From assembly GCA_033964015.1 (NCBI GenBank), contig CM066922.1, forward strand, positions 26,220,961 to 26,284,960: a stretch of 64,000 nt of DNA, written 5' to 3'. Shown one piece after another: positions 10,202 through 20,870 of this stretch (position 1 is the stretch's first letter; each line of letters starts with the position of its first letter). Both the position numbers and the translations under genes were made by a program. The notes below the pieces were generated by a model. It was not told the DNA's origin. It saw nothing but the letters and a program-made list of their open reading frames with translations, and ran no database searches. Source of the DNA: Scolanthus callimorphus. Taxonomy: Eukaryota; Cnidaria; Anthozoa; Actiniaria; Edwardsiidae.

Positions 10202-11127
10202 CCCTATTCAGACTGGGGGGGGGGGGGCTTTTTGAGCCCCCCCGTCCAGTAAAATCCTGATTACTCTAAAACCACTGCAGCTATGATGGTTAAACTTCGT
10301 GACTTTTCCTAAAATTTTACTGGCGACATTTTGTTGTCAATGACACGTCAGTGTTAACGGCCCAGTTTCCATGGCAACCAATTGTTGACATGCATGTTTT
10401 GCAAAACTCGAAAAAAACGTGATTTTTTTTATATTTCAAGCTTAATATTGGAAACATTGCCCAATTTATGACTATCGGAGCTTGTACTCATTAGTAATTT
10501 ATGTACAGGCTAATAATTTTTGGCACAACATCTTTGGGGGAAGGGGTAGGGGGATTTTGTTCATTTTAACATATGGTCTAAAACTAGCTCTGGGATTCAC
10601 AAATATCCTTTTAATCCAACTTTTTGAATATCAAACACTTCTTTGATGAGTATGTTGTACATTCTGACAATTTTTTCCATTGAGTATTTATCTGAAGAGT
10701 TAAATGGAAATTAAATGAAATCCAACATGGCGGATTCAAGATGGCGGATCCAAGATGGCGGACAATATTTTCAAAAGTCGTCATTATGACGCAAGTTTAA
10801 TACAATTTATGTGTTAATGTCACAAAATATTACATTTACATTATCTTGATGTTAATAGTTGGCTTTTAGAGTATTCTTTAACAAGTTTTGGAAGGTAAAT
10901 AAAATTACTTAAAAATTGATAAAAAAAATGAGAATGACGTCATTGTGACGTCAAATGTTGCTCCCACGTGACATAAATGGGTGTGGTGATTTGTCTTAGG
11001 CTCATGGTCATTGTGTGAAAGTTGATGATCATAGCTCCAGTGGTTCGAGAGATATAGAGGGGGGCCGAATTAGTCCCCCCCCCCCCCCCAGTCACAGATG
11101 CTCAAAAAAAGCCCAGTCTGAATATGG
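10202..11127. mobile_element. 926-bp TTAA MITE, piggyBac-like ends
   Basis: TTAA then CCCTATTCAGACTGGG at the left, CCCAGTCTGAATATGG then TTAA at the right. Both ends carry long G or C runs inside the terminal repeat. The interior holds three tandem copies of a 15-bp GATGGCGGATTCAA-type unit near 10731-10766 and paired TGACGTCA sites. It is a short relative of the right part of 1767-9798. Non-coding. Confidence 0.75.
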
Positions 11128-11311
11128 TTAAAGCAATGGTACGACAGATCTACAAAATAAATTAAAGTCCTGAATATTCCGGATGTGAGCTTGTAGGGCA
11201 TTGAAATTTGGCTGCAGAGCTCTGGAGAGTGTTTTTTTTCTTTTGGGATGTGGAAAAGAGAAGCAGCAGAAGGTCGTAGGTTATAGCGGAACTCCTGTGG
11301 AGCCCCATTGG

Positions 11312-11521
11312 CTAATGTGTGAAAAAAAAAATTAAAAACAAAAAAATAAAAATAAAAATAAAAGTAACCCATCGAGCTGTATTCAAGTGGTTGTATTTTC
11401 CGTTGGACAGCCGCTGGTGTACCGTCGGCTTATTTCTGAGTGCGTACACGGTCTGTTGCCATGGGTTACGATATTCACTTTTCGCCGCGGCCCTTGTGCA
11501 AGTCAAGATTTCGTCCGCCAT
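11312..11521 (-). CDS. hypothetical ORF starting MADE, conserved in both R copies
   Basis: The ATG at 11521 opens MADEILTCTRAAAKSEYRNP and runs about 54 residues to ...NTARWVTF before entering an A/T-rich tract that encodes only I and F. The 25,553-25,768 copy is identical bar one residue (I to N). Conservation between two recent copies is not evidence of selection. It may be a first coding exon that ends at an undetected donor. Family unknown. Confidence 0.2.
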   Translation of the reverse strand: MADEILTCTRAAAKSEYRNPWQQTVYALRNKPTVHQRLSNGKYNHLNTARWVTFIFIFIFLFLIFFFTH

Positions 11522-11860
11522 CTGCAGTTTCTTGTAGCTTGTATCATGTTATTGGCCACAAAACTTTGAAAGAACTTTCGGGCATGTTCGGAAAAGATAC
11601 ATGAAGCCTTTGGGTTACCTGTCTTTGGTTGCTGGCAGAATGGACTGGGATCAGGGAAGGATGAGTAATCGATAAAGTGGTTTATTCAGCCGGGATCATA
11701 CCAGAAAGAAATTAAGTTAAGAGGTTTAAAATCAAGCTATGAATCATTTTAGATTGCAAAAACAAGGAAAATAATTTGCAGCTTTGTTACAGCTCAAGCA
11801 CGGAATAAATTTAATTGGCATAGACACGGAATTCTAACGGAATTTAGCCAGCCTTTGCAG

Positions 11861-12042
11861 TTGGCTTGTTCAAGAAAAGAAAACATGTCGCTCGAACTGT
11901 TAGGAGAAAACTCAATATGTGTACATGGAAAGAACAATGTACGACTCGCTTCTCAAGGTCATCCTTGGAGCTGAATAAGTTTCTAACGACAGAAATGCTT
12001 TGGCATCAAGATTCCTTCAAGAAGAAAAGATACGATATTCAG
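11861..12042 (+). CDS. candidate internal exon, unknown protein
   Basis: A 182-bp segment lies between an acceptor-like CCTTTGCAG and a consensus donor CAG/GTAAGTT. One frame is open throughout and is Lys/Arg-rich (LFKKRKHVARTVRRKLN and later FKKKRYDIQ). A second frame starts with an ATG at 11884 (MSLELLGENSICVHGK) but stops within the exon. The exon is the same length in R copy 2 (26110-26291). Neighbouring exons were not found with confidence. Acceptor-like TTTTTTTCAG near 13567 precedes another short open frame ending at 13692. Confidence 0.25.
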
Positions 12043-13975
12043 GTAAGTTTTCAAGTAAGTTAGTTCCAAAGTTGAGTGCTTTGCTCATCTCTTTGCTTAT
12101 AGGGCGCATGTTCTCCATTGAAAATGCAACACATGAATCTCTAGGATATCAATCATATTTAAACTACTCTATCTATACTTCATATCCCTTGTACTTGCAA
12201 TACGATAATTGTAAATACACATTGGAATCATGTCTTTAATTTTACTATTGGAAATTGGACTTAATTAACTCAATATTGAAGCTTGGCTTTGTGGATGAGA
12301 CTACATGTGTTTTGGTGAAAACGTTTTTGCTGAAAAGGGGTGCTTGAAATCATAGACAGAAATCAATAATGATTGACTGTAACATTGTATCATGATAATA
12401 CAGCTTAAAGTTGGTGGCCAGCATCACAGCCAGCTGAAAGACAAAAGCATTTTCCACTCTTTTAATCCTCTGGTAATGTCATTTTTTGTCAACAGAGATC
12501 AGGCTAAGACATTTTATTTCTTAGGCAGTCTGCTAGAAAATGCAAGGGATTTCTCTGCTCACATGAATAACAAAGTTCCCAGGCACAACAGGCTTTGGCA
12601 ATAAAAACAATCCCCCCAACCCCTGGACATTTGCTACAAGCTAACTTGCATTTATGGAGCGTGGGAGAAAAATTGCTCACATTTCCTAATAAGCTGCCTT
12701 CAAATAAAGAAAATGTCTCGGCCTGAACTCTGTTGACAAAAAAAATGTTATTACAACAGTAAATACTTTAAAACAGTGGAAACATGTTTGTCTTTCAGTT
12801 GGCCAAGACGCCTTTATTCACTCTACATTTTTTTATTCCAATTTAGCTTGTAGATCTCATTTCTACAAGCTAATTCTAAAGAAACAAAGTTCTAACCCTA
12901 CCTACAGACAAATAAAAAAAATCATTTGGGTCAGGACTTTTTTCCCCGCAAGCAGATTACCCTGATGGACATTTTGCACATTACCCCAGGGTAAAACCAA
13001 ACAACCAATCTGACTCCGAAGGGGCAGGGAGGATGCTTGTGCACATTTTCTTATTTACTTCTACCTGGAATATGCTATTATGCAAAAGATACTATCATCT
13101 TTCTTTTTTCTTGCATGGGTCTTACAGGAACGTCAACTCTCCCGGTTTTGCCAGGCATCTCAAGAGTTTTCGCTTCGTTTCCTGGCAAAAATTCAAGATG
13201 ACTGCCATACATTTACTGTATTTCTCCCGGGAATATTTCAGTAAATTTAGCCATTTCAAGACAATCTCCAGATTTTTAAAGTCCCTTCATGGTTTGCCGT
13301 CCCTGGTCTTAGAGATTCCATGAAATGAATGATTTTCTGATTTTCTTGCTAGAGGTCTGGAATCTTAGAATTCAGACTTAGGTTAAGATTTGTCACCACA
13401 CTCTAAATTTTCTGTGGAATTTTAAATAATGCTGTTTCAAGGACTTTAAAGTTACTTTAAGGTATCAGTTATGGTATTTGATGATCCAGCCCTCCAAGCC
13501 AGTAAATTTCTTTTACTGACTAGGTTACTTAGCTGTAGGTGTCCGTTTGACTTTGATTTTTTTCAGTTCTCAGGTGCTGATGCTAGGGCTGGTTCACAAA
13601 TGAATTGCAACACAAGGTACAAGAAGGTAGCCAAGACTTTTTCCAGGGCATCAGCTAACCCATCCTGTAACTCTAGACTCCATTTTCACTAAGCACTGTG
13701 AAAAAACCCTGGAATTTAAGAGGTCATATCTAGCCTGCTTGTGGCTTGGTTCATATAAACAAAAACAGACCACCTTTCCAGAAGTATTTTTGTAACAATC
13801 TTGTAACAAAAAAAAAAAAGAATGCAACTCATCAAATCACAAGGATAGCGTACTCAAACTCTTTCCTTTTGTTGTTCGCATAATTATGAAATCCCATGTG
13901 CAAAAAAGCAAAATTTCAAAATACTTTGTGATTATTGTACTTATACTTTCAACTAGACCATGAATTTGTACTTAT

Positions 13976-14239
13976 GTGCGACTACGTCAACCGGGCCATT
14001 TTGTAAGAAGTTAGCCAATCAGAAAGCAAGTACAGAACAAAGGATCTCCACTTTCTTGAGATTTCAGACATCGAAATATTCACTTTTCTCTAAAAATTGT
14101 GGAAATTATGGGCAGAAATAACTTCAAAACACTTACTCACTCATCGTCAGATGTATTGCAGGTATTAAATTTGCTTAAAATGGTTTGAATCTCTAAATGA
14201 CAAACTTTTTACGGGATGGCCCGGTTGACGTAGTCGCAC
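13976..14239. repeat. foldback with GTGCGACTACGTCAACCGGG ends
   Basis: Inverted ends of about 29 bp (GTGCGACTACGTCAACCGGG at left, complement at right, 14211-14239) bound 264 bp that include an AGCCAATCAGAAAGC stretch. The second copy is at 28228-28490. Non-coding MITE. Confidence 0.75.
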
Positions 14240-14590
14240 AGTAATCAGTATTGTGATTCAAACATGCCTCCTTTTTAGACATTGAACCAAGCTTCCTGTG
14301 CTTTTTGTCTGCCTTGTTTCCAGGTTCTTGACCGTGAAAAACACAGTGGAAAATGTGCATACCATCCTTTCTCAAGGGTATCTGAATTCTAGTTGAGTTT
14401 TAAGTTTTCTAGGCCAATAGAAATATCAAAAAACTTACTGGAATTCCAAATATGGTATACAGATATTTCCTTACACTTTTTCAAGGGAACTATCTTAATA
14501 TGTTATTCCAAAGCAGGATCTCACTTTATAGTGGGTAAGGGGGCTATGCTCATTTTTCTGTTGGTAGTTTTTCATTTACTTTTACTTTAA

Positions 14591-15020
14591 GGAAGCATTC
14601 ATTATTTATGCCAGGGGGTGGGCTGGCAATTATTAAGGGGGCCCATGTTAAATTTGGCACATTCAAGTAGGGGATCACCAGAAGATATGAAAACACTTGT
14701 GAGGGGTCATCTACATTTGTGGCAGCAACGTTATGTTAATTTAACATATGGATACAAGAGGTTACACACCTGTAATTACAACAAACTGTTTATGCACGCA
14801 TCAGGAAATGTCTTAAAAATACTGGTTGTTGTCTACTTGGTATGTAGATGTCCCAACATTTCTTCCTGATCTAAAGGGGGGGAGGGGGCTATCATTATCA
14901 TAAAAAATGCCTGAAGGGGTTTTGAGGTTTTTATTGATACTTTGAGGGGGGTCAAGTTTTTTTTGGGGGCTGAATGAAAAATCTTGCCAGCCCACCCCCT
15001 GGCATAAATAAGAATGCTCC
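14591..15020. mobile_element. 430-bp MITE with GGAAGCATTC ends
   Basis: Terminal inverted repeats of about 38 bp run from GGAAGCATTC through TTTATGCCAGGGGGTGG, with complement CCACCCCCTGGCATAAA..GAATGCTCC at the right. The second copy is at 28862-29291. Non-coding. Confidence 0.8.
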
Positions 15021-15640
15021 CTACCAGAACAATGCTTAAAACTGGATTTAAACCATTGCTCACTGGAGTTCCAGTAAATCCCCCTACAAGGATATATACT
15101 TAGATATATTTTTTATTTGAACTGTAAGAAATAATAATGATTTAGTTGGCAAAACTCCAATAAATATAAAGAAATACGTTAATTTTTGCCTATTTTTGAT
15201 TGTTTAATTTCATATTTGTTCAAAGAGGGGGTTCAAAGGCTTGTCATGATGGAGTGATTTTGCAAAGTAGTTCTTCTTGTTCTGCTTTGGTCGCCCATAC
15301 AAAATTTTGCTATGTTTCGGATATTTTCTATTAATTTTAGTAACATTATTCTTGTGATGCATCCAAGGGGGCCATTTGACATAAATTGATTTTGGTTTTG
15401 ATTTCTATGGTATGGAAGAGTTCATATAGTTGGGTAGGATAAAATTGCTCTTCCATTTCAGTTCTTTTTTTTTCTAACACCTGCTTGTCTCCCGTTTTCG
15501 ATCCATAGGTCATGGAAGGGCATTGGAAATCCCAGAGGGGTGAGGGTGGGGAGTCAATTATTTTCTTTGGAGGGATGAGGGGAGGGGGTCTCCTGTCAAC
15601 AACCTTCTGTGTGGGGGGATATTTTCTGGAAATGTCTGAT

Positions 15641-15763
15641 TCCAGATTATCCATACCCCCTATACAAAGGGATTGGAAATTCCGTCAATTTACTTGATCT
15701 TTTCCTTACAAATACTGTATTTTCTTTGGAAATTACATAGAGGGGGTATGGATATTTTTGGAA
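15641..15763. repeat. short inverted repeat with ATCCATACCCCCT arms
   Basis: TCCAGATTATCCATACCCCC at 15641 pairs imperfectly with AGAGGGGGTATGGATATTTTTGGA ending at 15763, about 20 bp per arm. It recurs in R copy 2 near 38790-38915. Confidence 0.5.
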
Positions 15764-16224
15764 ACACATGATTATGATTATGAATTTATACTACAGTACA
15801 AATTTTTAAGGGTTTTTTTCTGACTTTTCTGACTAGGATTCTGTTAGGGGTAGTTAGGAAACTCAGTATTTTTAAGCAACTCTTTTCAAGCAAAAACAAT
15901 CTTCAGATGTTTACGTTTTGCCAGATTTCTAGGATTCTGTAATGGGAAGTTATGTATCTCTGGGGTTAAAATACATGTCCACAATACACAGCTCTTCAAA
16001 TTCCATTTGTCCAACAAGCACCCCCACCCAATTGATATGGGTGAGTGCTCGACCTTGACTTTTTTGATCACTAGTCCCATCAGGACAAGTAGCACAGAAA
16101 AGTTACTTGCCTTAGCCAACTGGCTTATCAATTATAGTCCATTATAGTCTAGTCGCCAGGAGGGGTCCCCATGCACCCCTGAAATCATTTCTAATTAGTA
16201 CCATCAGAAGCCAGATAACGTCCG

Positions 16225-16758
16225 ATTAATTGCTCTATTTCACTATGACGTCATGGTTGTTTACATGGGCAAGATACCTGAAACTTGGTTCAAATAAAAG
16301 TTCCATTCGAACATCATGAATGGCATTTTTTCATCATGTTTTGGTCATTTCTAAATGCTGCTGCTGTCCCAGACTCGTACCCGTCGCTAGGTTGTCAAAT
16401 CAGTCGTCAAATAACTGTTTTGCTGCTCTCTAGTAGAAAAGTCGAGGGACGCAGGGGATTATGGGAAGGATTGGCGCGGCGCGCAATGCATTGTGGGAAG
16501 GGCGCCCGGTCCACAATCCATTGCGCGCCTTGCGAAATCTTCCCACAATGCATTGCGCGCCGCGCTAATCCTTCCCATAATTCCCTGCGTTCCTCGACTT
16601 TTCTACTATAGCGACCTTCCATAATTCCCTGCGTTCCTCAACTTTTCTACTATAGCGACGGGTACGAGTCTGCTGCTGTCCCCGCTGGCGACTATGATTC
16701 ATAGCGCAAAAACAATAGAGTGTTTGATATGACGTCATAGTGAAATAGGGCAATTATT
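16225..16758. repeat. outer foldback with TGACGTCA arms
   Basis: ATTAATTGCTCTATTTCACT at 16225 with ATGACGTCAT is mirrored by ATGACGTCATAGTGAAATAG ending near 16758. The arms are about 30 bp and each carries a TGACGTCA octamer. The element encloses the younger MITE at 16371-16671. Only the left arm survives in R copy 2. Confidence 0.75.
16371..16671. mobile_element. 301-bp MITE with 11-bp target duplication
   Basis: The ends AGACTCGTACCCGTCGCTA and TAGCGACGGGTACGAGTCT are perfect inverted repeats. GCTGCTGTCCC flanks both sides, an 11-bp duplication in the range of Mutator-type elements. The arms are GC-rich (GCGCGGCGCGCAATGCATTG) and the interior folds back over its length. A 45-bp repeat of the TTCCCTGCGTTCCTCRACTT segment lies near the right end. 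Confidence 0.8.
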
Positions 16759-16825
16759 GTCAGAAATTTGCTATAATATTATTACATGTATAACAATTAG
16801 TCGTTCTGTAAGAGGTATAAACATT

Positions 16826-17595
16826 GGAGTTCCGCTTTTAGGCAGTGCCTAAATCTATATATTACGATGATACTGAAAAAAGAGTGGATTGATATATTCT
16901 GGGAAGGAACTGTCGTGGAGAGATTTAAAAGCAAATTTTAGAACGGCTAGCTTGCGCCGATTCTTGACATTTAGCCATTTTAACCTTTTAGCCAAACCCC
17001 GCGAACGCATTTTGCACTTGCTGCTGGTGACGCATCTGGAACTCCAGTAGAAGATGGAAAACAACAGACGCGTAATCTAGCTTCGACAAGACGAGGCTCT
17101 CTGCAAGTTGTAGGGGGCTAAGTTTTCAACTTGCGCAACACTGATAGCGTCCCATAACAAGATGACAGTGTTTTGGTGACGTGCTCATCCAAGTGAGAAG
17201 CTGGTCAAGTTGAAGGACCAGGAGCTTAGCTGATTGTATACGCTCTAGCGGGGCCCCTTGACAGATCTGCGTCCAGAAACTCCCTTTTTGCTCATTCCAA
17301 GTAAGATGCTGGTCAAGTTGAAGGCCCAGGAGCTTAGCTGATTGTATACGCTCGACTAGCGGGGCTTCTTGACAGATCACGTTGGGTATAATTCCCCTTT
17401 TGCTTTGCTAATCACAACTTTGATCGTATTCCAAAAGGGGTAAGACGGTGTCTAGACTGTGTGTCCGCGACATCCGCTTAGTTGATAATAGCATCCACTT
17501 AGTTTTAGAGGCATTCAGTGCTAAGTTAGAATCAACGGATATGGAAATGGATGAACCATAAGTTTCTATGGTTCCCTTTTGCCAAAACACGACTT
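16826..17595 (-). pseudogene. CR1/Jockey-like LINE, degenerate 3' part of reverse transcriptase
   Basis: Minus-strand frames in order read SNLALNASKTKWMLLSTKRM, then ERIQSAKLLGLQLDQHLTWN, then KLDYASVVFH-like text, then LKWLNVKNRRKLAVLKFAFK. This is the usual post-YADD C-terminal region of non-LTR reverse transcriptases. Frames are broken repeatedly. About 100 bp encoding the ERIQSAKLL segment are duplicated in tandem (about 17188-17385). The stop codon sits beside a short 3' tail containing TTAGGCACTGCCTAA, which ends at 16826. A second fragment of the same family is at 22740-23110. Confidence 0.75.
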
Positions 17596-18294
17596 GTTTG
17601 GCTTAAATTCTTCTCAAAATGGCCGGGAAAATCATTGTAAAACAAACCTCACAGATAAAAAAAATACACAGTCTTGTCTGGCCTTCAAACAAGTAAGACA
17701 AATGTCAATTTAGACGTTCTATATACCAAAAGAAAGCTTTAAGTCTGTAGATTTTGAAAACAGCAATCAATTGTCAATTCTAGACACCAGTTTCCTACGC
17801 GACGCCAGCAAACAAAGCCTACCCAGCACAACAAATCCAGCCTGTTCGTGACCGGGCGAAAATGTAACTGGAGAGCCTGGTACGAGGGAACATTTCGCTG
17901 GCCCAAATCGCGATCAAAATTTACAAGCGTGTATGGATATGGATATGGATTTATAAAATAGCTGCGATAGTACGCGCGCTCTGATTGGTCGAAAACCAAT
18001 TACCATAACGCTATGGTAAAATCTTATGGTACATGGCTTTGACCGGAAGTGTGTTTCCACTCGCCAAACTATGACAAAACTACAAGAGTTTCTATCATTT
18101 CTCCATCTAAATCTTTAAAAAAGCTTCTAAAACTCATGAATAGTCAATCAGGCAAACACAATGGAAATCAGGACCACGAAGGCCGTTTGTATACCCGACA
18201 GAAATTAGCATTTTGGGCAGTCCATGATTATTTTCAGGGAACAGCTGTTCTGATTGGTTGCCATATCATAATGGTGCTCAATCAGCCAGAAACG
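17596..18294. other. no gene recognised; short TATGGA repeats
   Basis: Non-coding sequence with a short TATGGATATGGAT run near 17932 and palindromic TTACCATAACGCTATGGTAA at 17999-18018. ORFs here have no recognisable content. Confidence 0.5.
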
Positions 18295-18391
18295 ATATAG
18301 AACTGCTGCGCACTGAACTGAATCTGATATAGAACTCCGGTGACGTCAGAGTTCTATATCAGATCCAGTTCAGTGAGCACAGTTCTCTATC
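18295..18391. repeat. foldback with ATATAGAACT arms
   Basis: Arms of about 42 bp (ATAGAACTGCTGCGCACTGA and complement) meet around CGGTGACGTCA. It carries one TGACGTCA octamer at 18341. Non-coding. Confidence 0.8.
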
Positions 18392-18433
18392 AAGTTTGGC
18401 TCACTGAGCATCAGTAATGATAGGACAACTCAC

Positions 18434-18521
18434 CAGAACAGCATGTTTCCCCGATAATATTCATGGAGACCCCATCTCTTACAAACGCTCTGTGGTCATG
18501 ATTTCCACCTTTTCCCGTAAC
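18434..18521 (-). CDS. candidate 88-bp exon, unknown protein
   Basis: On the minus strand TTCTTTTTTCGTAG/G gives a strong acceptor and TGTTCTG/GTGAGTT a strong donor. The frame between them is open and protein-like: VTGKGGNHDHRAFVRDGVSM followed by NIIGETCCS. The exon starts in phase 0 and ends in phase 1. A further donor (GGACGG/GTGAGTT) at 18744 on the same strand could end an upstream 5' UTR exon, in which case translation would start at the internal Met. I do not recognise the family. This is one of the few places in the window that looks like a host gene, but it could be transposon-borne. Confidence 0.35.
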
Positions 18522-19370
18522 CTACGAAAAAAGAACGCATGTTAGAAATGAATACGTGCATTTTGTAAAACGATAGTTTATTTATCACATTTATTAATTT
18601 TCAGTGGCCATGATTAAACATCCAACAACGACTCGCGGGCAGTGCCGACCACCCTTCTGTGAACATTTCGTGAAACGAGCCAAAACGGACATCTTGTGTT
18701 GAATTGGGCTCAAAATCATGCACAGATAAACGAATTTAACTCACCCGTCCAAGTTACTCTACTTGGCGAGTCCGTACGAACCGCACTGCTTTGTTAACCG
18801 AGAATGAATGGGCAATTGCATATGATGCATTACGCGCATGACAAAGAAAATTTCGTCAAAGAAATGTGAATCATAAAAAGAATAAAAAAACAATAGGAAA
18901 CACTACCCCAAAAACTAATGACATAGCACTTTCTTTACAAAAGCCAATCAGAAAGCCCTAGCATTATTATAGGTATCGCTGGTATCGCTAATGCATTCAT
19001 TTCTTTCTATGACATTTAAATGGCATTCTTTGTTCATCATAATTATAGGTAAAAAAGTGACAGCTATTCCAAAGGGAGTTCTTCTCTTTTTGAAAGTCAT
19101 GTAATTATGAACAGACCTTTTGTCCCAACACAGAAGATATGTCAATTATTCGGAACGCCTCTCTAAATACACTGTTCGTAATGAAAAGCTCTCGTTGTCA
19201 ATCTTTGTTTGCCATTTCAAAATAGCTAAACAATGCATCTTGAAGCCAGTCTATATCAGATTTCTTATTCTCGATTTCAAAGAAGTAGTTCTCACAAATT
19301 TATTTCTTTTTTTTAACTAGCTTGGAATTATGAATTATTACTGGCAACCGTTTAGAAGTAGTTTACAAAA
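18522..19370. other. no gene recognised; possible upstream region of the 18434 exon
   Basis: AT-rich DNA with one donor-like site on the minus strand near 18744. Apart from that, no coding frame or repeat that I can support. Confidence 0.4.
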
Positions 19371-19461
19371 CTCGCTGTCGTGTTTTATCAGCAGATAGAA
19401 TCACTCGGCTTCGCCTCGTGTTTCTATCTGCTGATAAAACACTCCAGCTCGTTTTGTAAAC
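19371..19461. repeat. foldback with GTTTACAAAACTCG arms
   Basis: Arms of about 40 bp (GTTTACAAAACTCGC and TTTTATCAGCAGATAGAA, with complements) surround a CGGCTTCGCC loop. Non-coding MITE. Confidence 0.85.
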
Positions 19462-20072
19462 ATTACATATAAAATGATGAAACCTTTAGAAAACGATAGA
19501 ACAGATGGCAGCGTAAGCAAAGATGGCGAGATGGACAGATTGTGTTTGATTGAGCAAGTGAAACGATCAAATCAAATGTGCAACCGGCAAATCGACGGAA
19601 AACGGCAAGGTAAGTTAAGATTTGCCACTCATAAATTAGGAATTTACGCAGTTTTGATGGTTATAAAACAAGGATTGCTGCATACAAAATAGAGGGTATT
19701 TAGCTTCGTCATGTCTAAACAACCTTTCGAGCTCATTTGTGATACGAAAACAGACAAAAACTACGGCTCGCATAAAATTTTCTGTAGAGATTTTTGCCAA
19801 CTGTGTGCTACCACTTTTCACCGATTTCGCATGTAAATACATTCATTTTCAAGGCATTTTTTCCATTGAAGACAATTCACGGAATGAAATCTCTTTCGTT
19901 ATAAGCTGGACAAAAGTGCTTTATAAATTTCGATGTTTTAAATGGTCTGATCAAAGCTAAAGAGAAAACACAAAATTATTGAGCGAATTGAGTTACACTG
20001 GGTTCGATCAAAACTCTGCAGAAAGTTGTTCTTTAAGGCATGCTTTTTGCCCTTTTTGTTATTTATAAAAAA
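19462..20072. other. no gene recognised
   Basis: AT-rich DNA. A short frame at 19474-19692 contains an ATG and acidic/basic residues (MMKPLENDRTDGSVSKDGEM) and a GCAAG/GTAAGTT donor near 19607. It would be a single 130-bp first exon at best, and I cannot connect it to anything. Confidence 0.35.
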
Positions 20073-20264
20073 AAATAGAACACATGTTATCCTATGTTCC
20101 ATAGCCTGATTGATGGTAGCACTTGTGAAAGGTTGGTCGAACAAAAAATAACTGTGGAAACACTCGCCTCCAGAGGGGCTCGTAATCCCACAGCCTTTGT
20201 TGTTCTCCCAACCTTTCACGCGTGCTACCATCAGGCTATGGTACATGGAAAAATGTGTTCTATT
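20073..20264. mobile_element. foldback MITE, two inverted layers
   Basis: Outer arms AAATAGAACACAT and ATGTGTTCTATTT enclose inner arms ATAGCCTGATTGATGGTAGC and GCTACCATCAGGCTAT, with AAAGGTTGG and CCAACCTTT inside. About 190 bp. The long ORFs on either strand are palindrome artefacts. Confidence 0.8.
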
Positions 20265-20296
20265 TCTTATATGGATATATGGATATATGGATATAT

Positions 20297-20440
20297 AGAG
20301 GATATTACACGGTGGCGCGAAGATATGAGATTTATTTTCGAGTGGCAAGAACAAATATTTTACGAATCAGCGCAGCGAATGAGTAAAATTTGTTTTGACA
20401 CGAGAAAATGAAACTCATATCTTCAAGCCACCAAGTAATT
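20297..20440. repeat. foldback family copy 1 (GAGGATATTACACGG)
   Basis: GGCGCGAAGATATGAGATTTA pairs (complement) with GAAACTCATATCTTCAAGCCACC around an AACAAATATT loop. A second copy lies at 20635-20795. Both sit in ATATGGAT repeats. Confidence 0.8.
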
Positions 20441-20509
20441 TTCTTTTTATTATATAGACAAACCAGAAAAAAATATTCCAAAATGATTTCCAAGCACTAT
20501 TGTTTTGAC

Positions 20510-20625
20510 CGATATCCTCACTAGTGAGGATATGGAAAATATGTCACTGAGGACCCGAATGTAGCTTCGTATGAGATCTACGAGTGGCGTATTTCCCAGT
20601 AAAACACTCGTGTCTATACAATAAA
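20510..20625. repeat. degenerate foldback with CTCACTAGTGAG centre
   Basis: GATATCCTCACTAGTGAGGATATGG is a short palindrome, followed by text (CAGTAAAACACTCG) shared with the ends of the 323 and 20871 repeats. Confidence 0.55.
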
Positions 20626-20634
20626 TGGATTATA

Positions 20635-20795
20635 GAGGATATTACACGGGGCGCGAAGATATGGATTTTATTTTCGAGTGGCAAGAACAATATTTACGAA
20701 CGAGCGCAGCGAGTGAGTAAAATATTGTTTTTGACACGAGAAAATGAAATCCATATCTTCAAGCCACCGTGTAATGTTCTTTTTATTATATGGAT
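20635..20795. repeat. foldback family copy 2 (GAGGATATTACACGG)
   Basis: Nearly the same sequence as 20297-20440 with small indels, again bordered by ATGGATT-type repeats. Non-coding. Confidence 0.8.
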
Positions 20796-20870
20796 TAGAA
20801 TTGACATAGCGGCAAAATATTACAAATTGAACAACTCACTTGATAAAGTCGAAAGTGTTTATTTGTGAAG

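Larger units (their letters stand above)
11281..16641. repeat. duplicated block R, copy 1 (5.4 kb)
   Basis: Matches 25502-29621 plus 38480-39796 at high identity, with many differences being one-base indels in homopolymers. Copy 1 is uninterrupted and keeps the empty site ATTATT at 15345-15350 where copy 2 carries a CACTA-like element. The left boundary shares only TTATA with the LTR of element Y in copy 2. The right boundary lies inside a foldback MITE. The block has no terminal repeats of its own, so I read it as a segmental duplication of ordinary repeat-rich DNA rather than a transposon. Two candidate exons lie in it. Confidence 0.9.

Noticed and set aside
11312..11537. Plus-strand ORF beginning MKKKIKNKKIKIKIK
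   Set aside because: Poly-A-rich low-complexity translation opposite the MADE frame.
16365..16675. tRNA or rRNA gene in the GC-rich palindrome
   Set aside because: Perfect fold-back arms and an 11-bp target duplication show a MITE. No A/B box or cloverleaf.
19938..20411. Long overlapping ORFs on both strands (138 and 105 codons)
   Set aside because: They span foldback MITEs. Each is a palindrome artefact without motif.
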